Source of the DNA: JAWLFY01 sp964462125
GTDB taxonomy: Bacteria; Planctomycetota; Planctomycetia; Pirellulales; Pirellulaceae
Length of the DNA: 15,197 nucleotides
Direction: 5' to 3'
NCBI GenBank assembly: GCA_964462125.1
Contig: CAYWXT010000127.1
Location: 1-15,197, forward strand
This document shows positions 6,467 to 12,776 of the stretch, in pieces. Every line of letters starts with the position of its first letter. The first letter of the stretch is position 1. A model generated the notes under the pieces. That model did not search any database and was not told the origin of the DNA. It saw only the letters and a list, made by a program, of their open reading frames with translations. The position numbers and the translations under genes are program-made.

Positions 6467-8143
6467 ATGCACAACGAGTATCGCGATTCGAAGATTCGGG
6501 CACTTCGAGATCAACTGACGCGATTTGCGCCGAAGGGGAAAAAGGTTGAGCAGGCCGAGTTGGCTGAGAAGCTGCATGGGGAGATCGAGCCGGATCGGGC
6601 CTATGCGTTCGATTACCTTTGTTTTCGAATCACGAATTATCGCCCCGAGCAGCCGAGCCGGCACAACATCGCCGCGTCCGATTTGAAGCACGACCTGCGG
6701 CTACTGGTTGAGGATCTGAGTAACTCGGCGGAGTTGACGGTCGAGGAGGCGGGGGAGCCGGTTCACACGGTTGAGCAGCTGAGCCGCATGTTCAATGTCT
6801 CCACGAAGACGATCAGCCGCTGGCGGGCGTCCGGTTTGGTCAGCCGGAGGTTCCTGTTCGCCGGCCGGAAACGGGTCGGGTTCTTGCACAGCAGTGTCGA
6901 GAACTTCGCGACCCTCAACCGGGACAAGATCCGTCGTGGGGAGCGATTCAGTCAGCTGTCGGAGGACGAAAAGAGCGAGATGATCGAACGGGCTCGGCAG
7001 CTCGTCGAAGGGGGCGCCAGTTTCACCGAGGTGATCCGGCAGCTGTCGGCCCAGATGCATCGCAGTCCCGAGACGGTGCGGTACACGCTGAAGAACTTCG
7101 ATGCCGACCATCGGGCGGTGGCGATTTTCCCAGATCACCGGGGGTCGCTCAGCGAAGACGACAAGCGGGCAATCTACAAATTGCACGCCCGCGGGTTGAG
7201 TTTGGGGCAGCTCAGTCGGCGGTTCAAGCGGACGCGGGGCACCATCTCCCGGATCCTGCTGGAGGTACGGATGCAACACGTCATGGAATTGCCGGTCGAC
7301 TATATCTACAACCCCGACTTCGAGGACCTTTCGCGCGAAGCGGAGTACCTGGGGCCGCCCCCGGCGCCGGCCGCGGCGCCGCGAAAGGCGCGTGCCCCGA
7401 GCGACTTGCCCAGTTACCTGGCCGCCCTCTATGACGTTCCCTTGTTGAGCCGCGAACAGGAGTACCACCTGTTCCGCAAGATGAATTACCTCAAGCACAA
7501 GGCAAGCCGGCGGCGCGAACAACTGATGGAGTCGGCCCAGGTCAAGAGCGAGGCGTTGGACGAGATCGAAGCTTGGTATGACGAGGCGGTTCGGGTGAAG
7601 AATCGGATCGTGCAAAGCAACCTCCGGCTCGTCGTCTCGATCGCCAAACGCCACCTTTCCGGCAGTGAGGACTTTTTCAACCTGATCAGCGACGGCAACA
7701 TGTCGCTGATCCGGGCGGTAGAAAAGTTCGATTACTCTCGCGGCAACAAGTTCAGTACCTACGCTTCGTGGGCGATCATGAAGAACTTCGCGCGGACGAT
7801 CCCCAGCGAATTTAAGCATCGCGACCGGTTCCGCACGACCACCGAAGAGCTGTTCTTGACTCGCCAAGACGAGCGGCTCGATCCGTATATCGAAGAGTCT
7901 GTGCAGCGCCGCCGCCAGCGAGAGCTGTCGAAGATCCTCAACCGGCTCGATGAACGCGAGCAGCAGATCATCACCGCCCGCTTCGGACTTGGCCGCGGCA
8001 GCGAACCGTTGACGCTCAAGGAGGTCGGTGAGGAAATGGGGGTGACCAAGGAGCGGATCCGCCAGCTCGAAGCGCGGGCCCTGGTCAAGCTGCGCGAGGC
8101 GGCTGACGAAGCCAAGATCGACCTCGAACTTGGGTCCCTCTGA
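6467..8143 (+). CDS. Sigma-70 family RNA polymerase sigma factor with N-terminal helix-turn-helix domains
   Basis: The 558-residue product directs RNA polymerase to promoters. The C-terminal half is clearly sigma-70. Region 1.2 is about 312-345 (LPSYLAALYDVPLLSREQEY). Region 2 is about 374-455, with NLRLVVSIAKRHLSG, LISDGNMSLIRAVEKFDYSR and KFSTYASWAIMKN. Region 4 is about 486-545, with LDEREQQIITARFGLG and GVTKERIRQLEARAL. Region 3 is reduced to about 35 charged residues. The N-terminal 310 residues replace region 1.1: an excisionase/MerR-type helix-turn-helix at 99-146 (TVEQLSRMFNVSTKTISRWR, then a wing), a possible second at 171-210, a clear third at 231-268 (LSLGQLSRRFKRTRGTISRI), and a Pro/Ala linker at 296-312. 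The ATG at 6467 has AGGAAGG about 5 bases upstream, and no in-frame extension exists. It is separately transcribed from the divergent neighbour. Similar architectures are, to my knowledge, planctomycete-specific; target promoters are unknown. Confidence 0.93.
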   Translation: MHNEYRDSKIRALRDQLTRFAPKGKKVEQAELAEKLHGEIEPDRAYAFDYLCFRITNYRPEQPSRHNIAASDLKHDLRLLVEDLSNSAELTVEEAGEPVHTVEQLSRMFNVSTKTISRWRASGLVSRRFLFAGRKRVGFLHSSVENFATLNRDKIRRGERFSQLSEDEKSEMIERARQLVEGGASFTEVIRQLSAQMHRSPETVRYTLKNFDADHRAVAIFPDHRGSLSEDDKRAIYKLHARGLSLGQLSRRFKRTRGTISRILLEVRMQHVMELPVDYIYNPDFEDLSREAEYLGPPPAPAAAPRKARAPSDLPSYLAALYDVPLLSREQEYHLFRKMNYLKHKASRRREQLMESAQVKSEALDEIEAWYDEAVRVKNRIVQSNLRLVVSIAKRHLSGSEDFFNLISDGNMSLIRAVEKFDYSRGNKFSTYASWAIMKNFARTIPSEFKHRDRFRTTTEELFLTRQDERLDPYIEESVQRRRQRELSKILNRLDEREQQIITARFGLGRGSEPLTLKEVGEEMGVTKERIRQLEARALVKLREAADEAKIDLELGSL

Positions 8144-8296
8144 AACCATTCCCTTCGTGACGCCCATCACCGACTCGGCTGATGAGGCGCGTGGAATCAA
8201 CCGATGCGCCGCCGTCGGCTTCACGGGCTCCGCAGCAATGTTGGTGTCGTGATGACGCCCGTGGCAACAGGGCCTTACAATGGAACGCGGCGGCGC
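8144..8296. other. Sigma 3' flank with imperfect stem-loop
   Basis: After the sigma stop, ccgac (8170-8174) can pair with gtcgg (8214-8218) and ggcgc (8186-8190) with gcgcc (8206-8210), giving an interrupted stem. There is no T-tract, so a terminator function is only possible. Nothing else is recognised before the repeats starting at 8297. Confidence 0.25.
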
Positions 8297-8371
8297 TCAG
8301 CGCCCGTTTGCCATGACTCAGCGCCCGTTTGCCATGACTCGGCGCCCGGTTGCCATGATACCGTTTGCCAA
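8297..8371. repeat. 21-bp tandem repeat, 3 copies plus partial
   Basis: The unit ctcagcgcccgtttgccatga occurs at 8297-8317 and 8318-8338, a diverged copy at 8339-8359, and a partial copy (ccgtttgcca) ends at 8371. Each full unit ends with an ATG. The period is a multiple of three and the frame stays open into the rhodanese gene, encoding RPFAMTQ-type heptapeptides if translated. Confidence 0.9.
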
Positions 8372-8380
8372 AAATCCGGC

Positions 8381-8416
8381 GAGGTTGAGAGATCCCATGA
8401 GGTTGAGAGATCCAAT
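8381..8416 (+). repeat. 18-bp direct repeat carrying a ribosome-binding site and start codon
   Basis: gaggttgagagatcccat (8381-8398) is followed directly by gaggttgagagatccaat (8399-8416). Each unit carries a GAGAG Shine-Dalgarno-like core followed at 5 bases by ATG (8397-8399 and 8415-8417). The two ATGs are in the same frame, so the translation initiation region of the rhodanese gene appears duplicated. Confidence 0.85.
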
Positions 8417-9317
8417 GAATCGCGTATTCGCTCCCCTGTCCCTTTCTCTTGCCGCCGCACTGCTCCTCCTTGCCCCGCTCCCGGCCAGCTTCGCGGAATC
8501 GAGCTATCCCCGCGGCGAACTGTTGGTTGAACCGGCCGAGTTGGCGAAATCGGGCGAGGCGGACGGTTGGACAATCCTGGACGTCCGCGGCGAGGATGCT
8601 TATGACGCCGGTCACATCCCCGGTGCCCACCGCATCGATCACGGGGAATGGAAGGCTGCATTCGACGAGGAGGCGGTCGACCACTGGAGCCGTCGGATTG
8701 GGGAAATGGGGATCGACGCCGACTCCACCGTCGTCGCGTACGATGACAATCAGCTGAAGGACGCTGCCAGGATTTGGTGGATCTTGCGGTATTGGGGTGT
8801 CGCTGACGTGCGGCTGCTCAATGGTGGCTGGAAGGCTTGGCGGGCCGGGGACGGGTCGATCAGCCAGGATGCTCCTGTTCAAACACCACCGGTCTCCTTC
8901 CAGGCCCGCGCGCAACCGGAGCGGCTGGCGACCAAGGAAGAGATATTGCAGAGCCTGCCGGCGAACGGGCTGCAGATTGTCGACACCCGTTCGGAAGCGG
9001 AATACTGCGGGACCGATCCGCGAGGTAATGCACGCGCCGGAGCGATCCCCGAGGCGATGCATCTGGAGTGGAAGGAACTGATCGACCCGGACTCCGGCCG
9101 GCTCAAGTCGGCGGAGGAGATCAAGCGGCTGTTTCAGCAAACCGGGATCGATTTGAACGAGCCGGTCGTGACGCACTGTCAATCGGGAGGCCGGGCTTCA
9201 GTCATGGCCTTCGGATTGGAGCTGATGGGAGGCCAGCAGGTCGGGAACTACTATCCGGGTTGGAGCGAGTGGGGCAACCTGGAACGCACGCCGGTGGACA
9301 CGCCGGCGGAGAAATGA
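8415..9317 (+). CDS. Exported tandem-domain rhodanese (thiosulfate/3-mercaptopyruvate sulfurtransferase)
   Basis: The 300-residue product would transfer sulfane sulfur from thiosulfate or 3-mercaptopyruvate to an acceptor thiol, outside the cytoplasm. The N-terminus MNRVFAPLSLSLAAALLLLA with APLPASFAES is a Sec signal peptide, cleaved near residue 27. The first rhodanese domain (about 38-145; WTILDVRGEDAYDAGHIPGA) lacks the active cysteine, the loop reading VVAYDDN, as normal for the N-terminal domain of this family. The second (about 172-295; LQIVDTRSEAEY) carries the active loop THCQSGGRAS with Cys255. CQSGGR differs from the CGSGVTA typical of 3-mercaptopyruvate enzymes, so the substrate is uncertain. 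The ATG at 8415 is chosen because the signal peptide starts there with GAGAG 5 bases upstream. In-frame ATGs at 8397 and 8280 would add 6 and 45 residues respectively, the latter including the repeats. Confidence 0.9.
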   Translation: MNRVFAPLSLSLAAALLLLAPLPASFAESSYPRGELLVEPAELAKSGEADGWTILDVRGEDAYDAGHIPGAHRIDHGEWKAAFDEEAVDHWSRRIGEMGIDADSTVVAYDDNQLKDAARIWWILRYWGVADVRLLNGGWKAWRAGDGSISQDAPVQTPPVSFQARAQPERLATKEEILQSLPANGLQIVDTRSEAEYCGTDPRGNARAGAIPEAMHLEWKELIDPDSGRLKSAEEIKRLFQQTGIDLNEPVVTHCQSGGRASVMAFGLELMGGQQVGNYYPGWSEWGNLERTPVDTPAEK

Positions 9318-9336
9318 TTTACACTCTGCCGGGAAC

Positions 9337-9368
9337 GGGGCTGGCTATCTGCCGCTGAGCCGGCTCCC
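9337..9368 (+). other. Intercistronic stem-loop after the rhodanese gene
   Basis: ggggctggct (9337-9346) pairs with agccggctccc (9358-9368), with one bulged base and one G-U pair, across an 11-base loop. It begins 20 bases after the rhodanese stop. Only two T residues follow, so it is a weak terminator candidate and could instead be an internal operon hairpin. Confidence 0.3.
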
Positions 9369-9393
9369 TTCGCATGCAGAGTCTTGTGGACCG

Positions 9394-9885
9394 ATGGTAT
9401 CGCCGCAGCTTCCCGATTACGGCTGTTTTCCACGCTGGCCGGAGAACGGTCAGGGATGGATTCATCCCGACGATGTCACGACCGTCACTCGCTACGTTCC
9501 CAGCGAGCGGGTGATGCGACGGGAGCGATTTGACGGCACGTACTACCACTACCGCTACGGCGCCGTTCAATTCCGGCTCCGCCCCTGTTTGTGGCTGCGA
9601 GTGAAGGCCGAGGGAATCGACGTGGGGGATCCGGTCGAGACGACCGGGACGGGATTGGATCGCGAGCTGTTTGTCGCCGAGGTTTGCGGGATGTACTTCG
9701 TCCGCCGCAAAGGGCGTATTCTGTACCGGCTCCGGCGTTCCGGGTTTCTGGTGCCGCAGCTCTACACCGCGGATCATCTGCGGTTGTTGGTCGACAAGTC
9801 GCGGATTCGTTCGGGAGAGATGGAGCACCCCGCGCCGAGTTGGGATGACCGTTCGCCACAGGAGCAACGGCTGAAGTTGGAATGA
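9394..9885 (+). CDS. Small protein of unknown function
   Basis: The 163-residue product has no signal peptide or membrane segment and is rich in Arg and Tyr. Visible landmarks are GWIHPDDVTTVTRYVPSERV (21-40), a RRERFDGTYYHYRYG stretch (42-56) followed by beta-like RLRPCLWLRVKAEGIDVGD (61-79), and a later beta segment FVAEVCGMYFVRRKGRILYR (93-112). I recognise no family; the HPDD...PS.RV...R pattern is, from memory, seen in uncharacterised planctomycete proteins, but that is not verified. The ATG at 9394 is the only in-frame start that gives this N-terminus. It sits 76 bases after the rhodanese gene and 25 bases before the isomerase gene, so co-transcription with the isomerase is likely. Codon use looks like that of its neighbours. 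A cytoplasmic location is inferred. Confidence 0.72.
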   Translation: MVSPQLPDYGCFPRWPENGQGWIHPDDVTTVTRYVPSERVMRRERFDGTYYHYRYGAVQFRLRPCLWLRVKAEGIDVGDPVETTGTGLDRELFVAEVCGMYFVRRKGRILYRLRRSGFLVPQLYTADHLRLLVDKSRIRSGEMEHPAPSWDDRSPQEQRLKLE

Positions 9886-9910
9886 CCCCTATCGAAGGAG
9901 AGAACCAGAG

Positions 9911-10834
9911 ATGATGCAGCTCGGATTCGTCAGCGCGATCCTGCCCGATTTGAACCTCGATGAGGTGCTCAGCACCGCTGCGGAGTTGGGCTATGACTGC
10001 GTGGAGTTGATGTGTTGGCCGGTGGGCAAGGCGACGCGGCGTTATGCCGGGGTAACGCACATCGACGTCTTGGATTTGGACATCACGGCGATTGGGGAGT
10101 TGGTGGATCGCCATGGCGTTTCGATCAGCGGCCTCGGTTACTACCCCAACCCGTTGACTCCGGACGCGGAGGAAGCGGAACGGTCGGTGCAGCATCTTCG
10201 CGACGTGATCACGGCCGCGGCGACGCTGGGGATTGGACGGGTCAATACCTTTGCCGGCCGCGACTGGACCAAGAGTATCGACGACAACTGGCCGCGGTTT
10301 GTCGAAACCTGGACGCCATTGATTCGTCACGCGGAAGAGAAGGGCGTACGGGTCGGGATCGAGAACTGTCCGATGCTGTTCACCGCGGATGAATGGCCGG
10401 GGGGAAAGAACCTGGCGATCAGCCCGGCGGTCTGGTGCCGGATGTTCGAGTCGATCCCCAGCGACCACTTCGGGCTCAATTACGACCCCTCGCATCTGGT
10501 CTTTCAACAGATGGACTACTTGGCCCCGATGCGGGATTTCATCGACCGCATCTTTCACGTCCACGCCAAGGACGTTCGGGTCGACCCGCACCGGCTCGAC
10601 CGGGTCGGAATCCTGGCCCACCCCAACGACTACCACGCGCCGAAGCTTCCGGGGATGGGGGACGTCGATTGGGGGAAGTTTTTCTCCGTGCTGACCGATA
10701 CCGGCTATCGCGGCCCGGTCTGCGTCGAGGTGGAGGACCGTGCATACGAAGGATCATTGGAGGATCGAACGTTGGCGCTGCGTCAAAGCCATACGTTCCT
10801 GCGAAATTTCTTGCCGAAGTCGAACGAATCTTAG
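9911..10834 (+). CDS. Sugar phosphate isomerase/epimerase family protein (xylose isomerase-like TIM barrel)
   Basis: The 307-residue product belongs to the AP endonuclease 2/xylose isomerase-like TIM-barrel superfamily, cytoplasmic metal-dependent isomerases and epimerases of sugars or polyols (IolE/IolI/YcjR-like). The opening MQLGFVSAILPDLNLDEVL and the ELGYDCVELM segment (24-34) are the usual first strands. Putative metal and substrate ligands are E151 (RVGIENC), D192 and H195 (NYDPSHLV), H218 and D221 (HVHAKD) and E273 (VCVEVED). These are the expected positions for family metal sites. A Shine-Dalgarno-like aaggagag lies about 8 bases before the ATG at 9911; an ATG at 9914 is equally possible. 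The C-terminus (TLALRQSHTFLRNFL) fits the final barrel helix. There is no oxidoreductase or transporter partner nearby to suggest the substrate. Such genes are numerous in planctomycetes, which degrade complex polysaccharides. Confidence 0.88.
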   Translation: MMQLGFVSAILPDLNLDEVLSTAAELGYDCVELMCWPVGKATRRYAGVTHIDVLDLDITAIGELVDRHGVSISGLGYYPNPLTPDAEEAERSVQHLRDVITAAATLGIGRVNTFAGRDWTKSIDDNWPRFVETWTPLIRHAEEKGVRVGIENCPMLFTADEWPGGKNLAISPAVWCRMFESIPSDHFGLNYDPSHLVFQQMDYLAPMRDFIDRIFHVHAKDVRVDPHRLDRVGILAHPNDYHAPKLPGMGDVDWGKFFSVLTDTGYRGPVCVEVEDRAYEGSLEDRTLALRQSHTFLRNFLPKSNES

Positions 10835-10905
10835 GCAAGTCGTTCCGTTTGGTGCATCCTTCGCTTTGATGAACTTATGGGATCGATAATGAGCTGCCAA
10901 GGCTT

Positions 10906-12084
10906 TCAGAACGCGTCACCCAGGTTGACCGTCTCTTTGCCGTTGCGCGAGCCAAGTGCTCCCCAGACGCCGAAGGGACTTTCGCCTCCGAAGGCACCGG
11001 CGGAAAAGTCTGAGTCAGCCCCGGCGGCAGTGTAGGGACCTGAGTTCTGGTTACCAGCATCGATGCTGTCGGTGGCGAACTGCACCGAGCCGTCGGCCAT
11101 GACGATATTGATCCCACCGGTGTGCCGGCTGCCGGCGGAATAGATTCCGAACGAACCGCTGCCGCCGTTCATGCAGCTGGGACCATTTGGTGGCATCACC
11201 GTGTTGAAGCCCGTGAAATGGGGCAGACCGTCGTTCCACTGCAGTCCCCGAGGGGTCCCGCCATTGGGTCCAGACATCTGCGCCGAATCTGCGTAATATC
11301 GGGCGTCGGTTGGGTTGACAACGGTTTCCCGACACTCGGCGGGAACCTGAGAGACACGAGGCCCCACGTTGATCGCGGCACCGGCGTTGATTTCCCGCAT
11401 TCCCGCATCGACCACGAACTCACCCAGGGCGATTGTGTTCGATTGACCGTCGACAATGTCACGAAAGCGGATGAAGTAGCGTGCCCGGAAGGCGCCCCGG
11501 TTTCGCTCATCGCCAAATCCGCCGTGAGTGCCGCGCACCGCATCCCCGACGCAGGCGGCGTAGTTCAATCGGGCGCGCTGGTTTCCCCTTCGAACGCGGC
11601 CCGTATCACTCGGGCACAAATACCCCGGGACCTGCACCCGCCACGGCTCGTAAACTCCAACATAAGGTGACGGTCCGAACGCTGGCCAACTACCGTCGGG
11701 CAGGGGGCCGGCACCGTCGGACAGCTGATTCGAGATCTTGTCGTACAGAGGATCCTGCTCGATGAACGGGAGGACTGGGATGGTCCAGGCAAGCCGCAGT
11801 CGATTGTGCAACCGGGCGTTTCCTCCTGCGTGCCCGCCACCCTCGCTCCAGCGATCGCCCGAGGTTCCAGCGGACTGGCTGGGGAGTGTATTGTAGGCGG
11901 AATGGTAATTGTGCAATGCCAGGCCAAGTTGGCGCATATTGTTGCTGCACTGCATCCGCCGGGCCGATTCCCGCGCCGCTTGCACGGCCGGTAGCAGCAG
12001 CCCCACTAATACGCCAATGATGGCGATGACGACGAGTAACTCCACCAACGTGAAGGCGTGCCGCGACAACTTCAGTTCGCGCAT
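10906..12084 (-). CDS. DUF1559 family type IV pilin-like protein (copy A)
   Basis: The 392-residue product begins MRELKLSRHAFTLVELLVVI and continues through a hydrophobic helix (IAIIGVLVGLLLPAVQAARE), the class III/type IV prepilin cleavage and methylation signature with processing expected before the Phe of FTLVE. It continues MQCSNNMRQLGLALHNYHSA. The DUF1559 body has a YLCPSDTGR segment and the C-terminal H-X9-DG signature (H, nine residues, DG, in the SRHTGGINIVMADGSVQF stretch). The protein would be inner-membrane anchored and assembled or displayed by a pseudopilin-type machine; its function is unknown despite being one of the largest planctomycete paralogous families. The ATG at 12084 is preferred over in-frame ATGs at 12090 and 12117 because GAGAG lies 7 bases upstream. 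By eye about four in five residues match copy B at 12777-13964. It is convergent with the isomerase gene. Confidence 0.93.
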   Translation of the reverse strand: MRELKLSRHAFTLVELLVVIAIIGVLVGLLLPAVQAARESARRMQCSNNMRQLGLALHNYHSAYNTLPSQSAGTSGDRWSEGGGHAGGNARLHNRLRLAWTIPVLPFIEQDPLYDKISNQLSDGAGPLPDGSWPAFGPSPYVGVYEPWRVQVPGYLCPSDTGRVRRGNQRARLNYAACVGDAVRGTHGGFGDERNRGAFRARYFIRFRDIVDGQSNTIALGEFVVDAGMREINAGAAINVGPRVSQVPAECRETVVNPTDARYYADSAQMSGPNGGTPRGLQWNDGLPHFTGFNTVMPPNGPSCMNGGSGSFGIYSAGSRHTGGINIVMADGSVQFATDSIDAGNQNSGPYTAAGADSDFSAGAFGGESPFGVWGALGSRNGKETVNLGDAF

Positions 12085-12227
12085 AACCATACTCTCGAAT
12101 AAGGAGAAAGCGACCATCAGGCCGGGGACACCCCAGTCATCCGACCACGAAGCAACGGTTTACAAATCAGCAGCCGCGCGACGGTGTCGATGTCCTCGCG
12201 AGAGTCGGCTTGTCAAAGCGTGATTGA

Positions 12228-12401
12228 TTAGCGATTTGCGGGATCTTCCATTTCCGCTTCCTGCTCCATCTCGTAATCCATCAGCTCCTCCATCTCCTCC
12301 TCGGTCGGCTCCGGCATCAATTCTGTCTCGTTGCTACCGCCGCAGCCAAGCATGAGCGCGCTGGCGGTTCCAATTAGCAGGCACGCGATTGTTCGTATCA
12401 T
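12228..12401 (-). CDS. Small acidic lipoprotein
   Basis: The 57-residue product starts at the ATG at 12401, with GAGG 6 bases upstream. It has a lipoprotein signal peptide: MIRTIACLLIGTASALML, then GC with the lipidated Cys at 20. The mature 38 residues are strongly acidic and Met/Glu-rich (EEEMEELMDYEMEQEAEMED), lacking a folded domain. It is anchored to a membrane, but its function is unknown. Sitting between two DUF1559 genes on the same strand suggests a partner of the pseudopilin-like proteins, since small GCGG lipoproteins near DUF1559 genes are common in planctomycetes (recollection, not checked). A longer in-frame upstream reading from 12521 lacks signal-peptide character and is not preferred. 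Confidence 0.75.
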   Translation of the reverse strand: MIRTIACLLIGTASALMLGCGGSNETELMPEPTEEEMEELMDYEMEQEAEMEDPANR

Positions 12402-12776
12402 CGTGGTCCTCGTGAAAGATACTGCAGAGTCTAGCGATGGGTGAAAACAGACGGTCATCGGACGAACGATCCTCTCGATCGCAGACCCGATACTGTACCA
12501 GACCCGGCAGTCAGGGGGCAAGTTTTCGGTGGTTTTTTTGAAAGGGTCTTATGCGAGCATGCAACGGGCGGAGATCAACGGGCGCACTTTTTGACCCCCT
12601 CCCATCTCGACAACGGCGCGAGGGGGGTGCGGTGAAGTTATTTTCCGGTCCCGGTCGCTCCTAAGCGTATGCCCATCTCGAACTCGCCCAGAGCCGGCGA
12701 CCGGTGTCGGCTCTGGGCGTCGATTCAACGCCAAAGGACGCGTCGTTTCAAGGCGCGCTGGTTCGAAACGGCTGCA
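12402..12776. other. 375-base spacer upstream of the small lipoprotein
   Basis: This non-coding spacer lies between DUF1559 copy B and the lipoprotein gene. It contains the perfect hairpin at 12685-12719, an imperfect C-run/G-run pairing (ccccct near 12594 with aggggg near 12620), and a short T-tract (ttttttt) near 12533. Any promoter for the lipoprotein should be here, but none is recognisable. Confidence 0.55.
12685..12719 (-). terminator. Perfect 12-bp stem-loop downstream of DUF1559 copy B
   Basis: cgcccagagccg (12685-12696) and cggctctgggcg (12708-12719) are perfect inverted repeats with an 11-base loop, about 58 bases after the copy B stop. No U-tract follows on the minus strand, so it may act as a 3'-end stabiliser or Rho-linked terminator rather than a classical intrinsic one. 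Confidence 0.55.

Noticed and set aside
6279..6518. 79-codon upstream ORF overlapping the sigma start, preceded by aaggag
   Set aside because: The Shine-Dalgarno to ATG spacing is only 2 bases and the translation is low-complexity; a leader peptide cannot be excluded but is not supported.
6029..6691. 220-codon minus-strand frame across the divergent spacer
   Set aside because: It has low-complexity composition, no domain, and overlaps the sigma start on the opposite strand.
6701..8224. 507-codon minus-strand frame opposite the sigma gene
   Set aside because: It is fully antisense to a clear sigma-70 protein, has His/Arg/Leu-rich composition with no domain, and is explained by high GC and third-position bias.
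8085..9182. 365-codon minus-strand frame opposite the rhodanese
   Set aside because: It is antisense to a well-supported two-domain rhodanese; the sequence has no protein-family character.
9485..10636. 383-codon minus-strand frame opposite the isomerase
   Set aside because: It is antisense to the TIM-barrel gene and covers two plus-strand genes with good starts; no domain seen.
10809..10840. Possible terminator cttgcc/ggcaag at the end of the isomerase gene
   Set aside because: The stem has only 6 pairs with an 18-base loop, overlaps the coding end, and has no U-tract.
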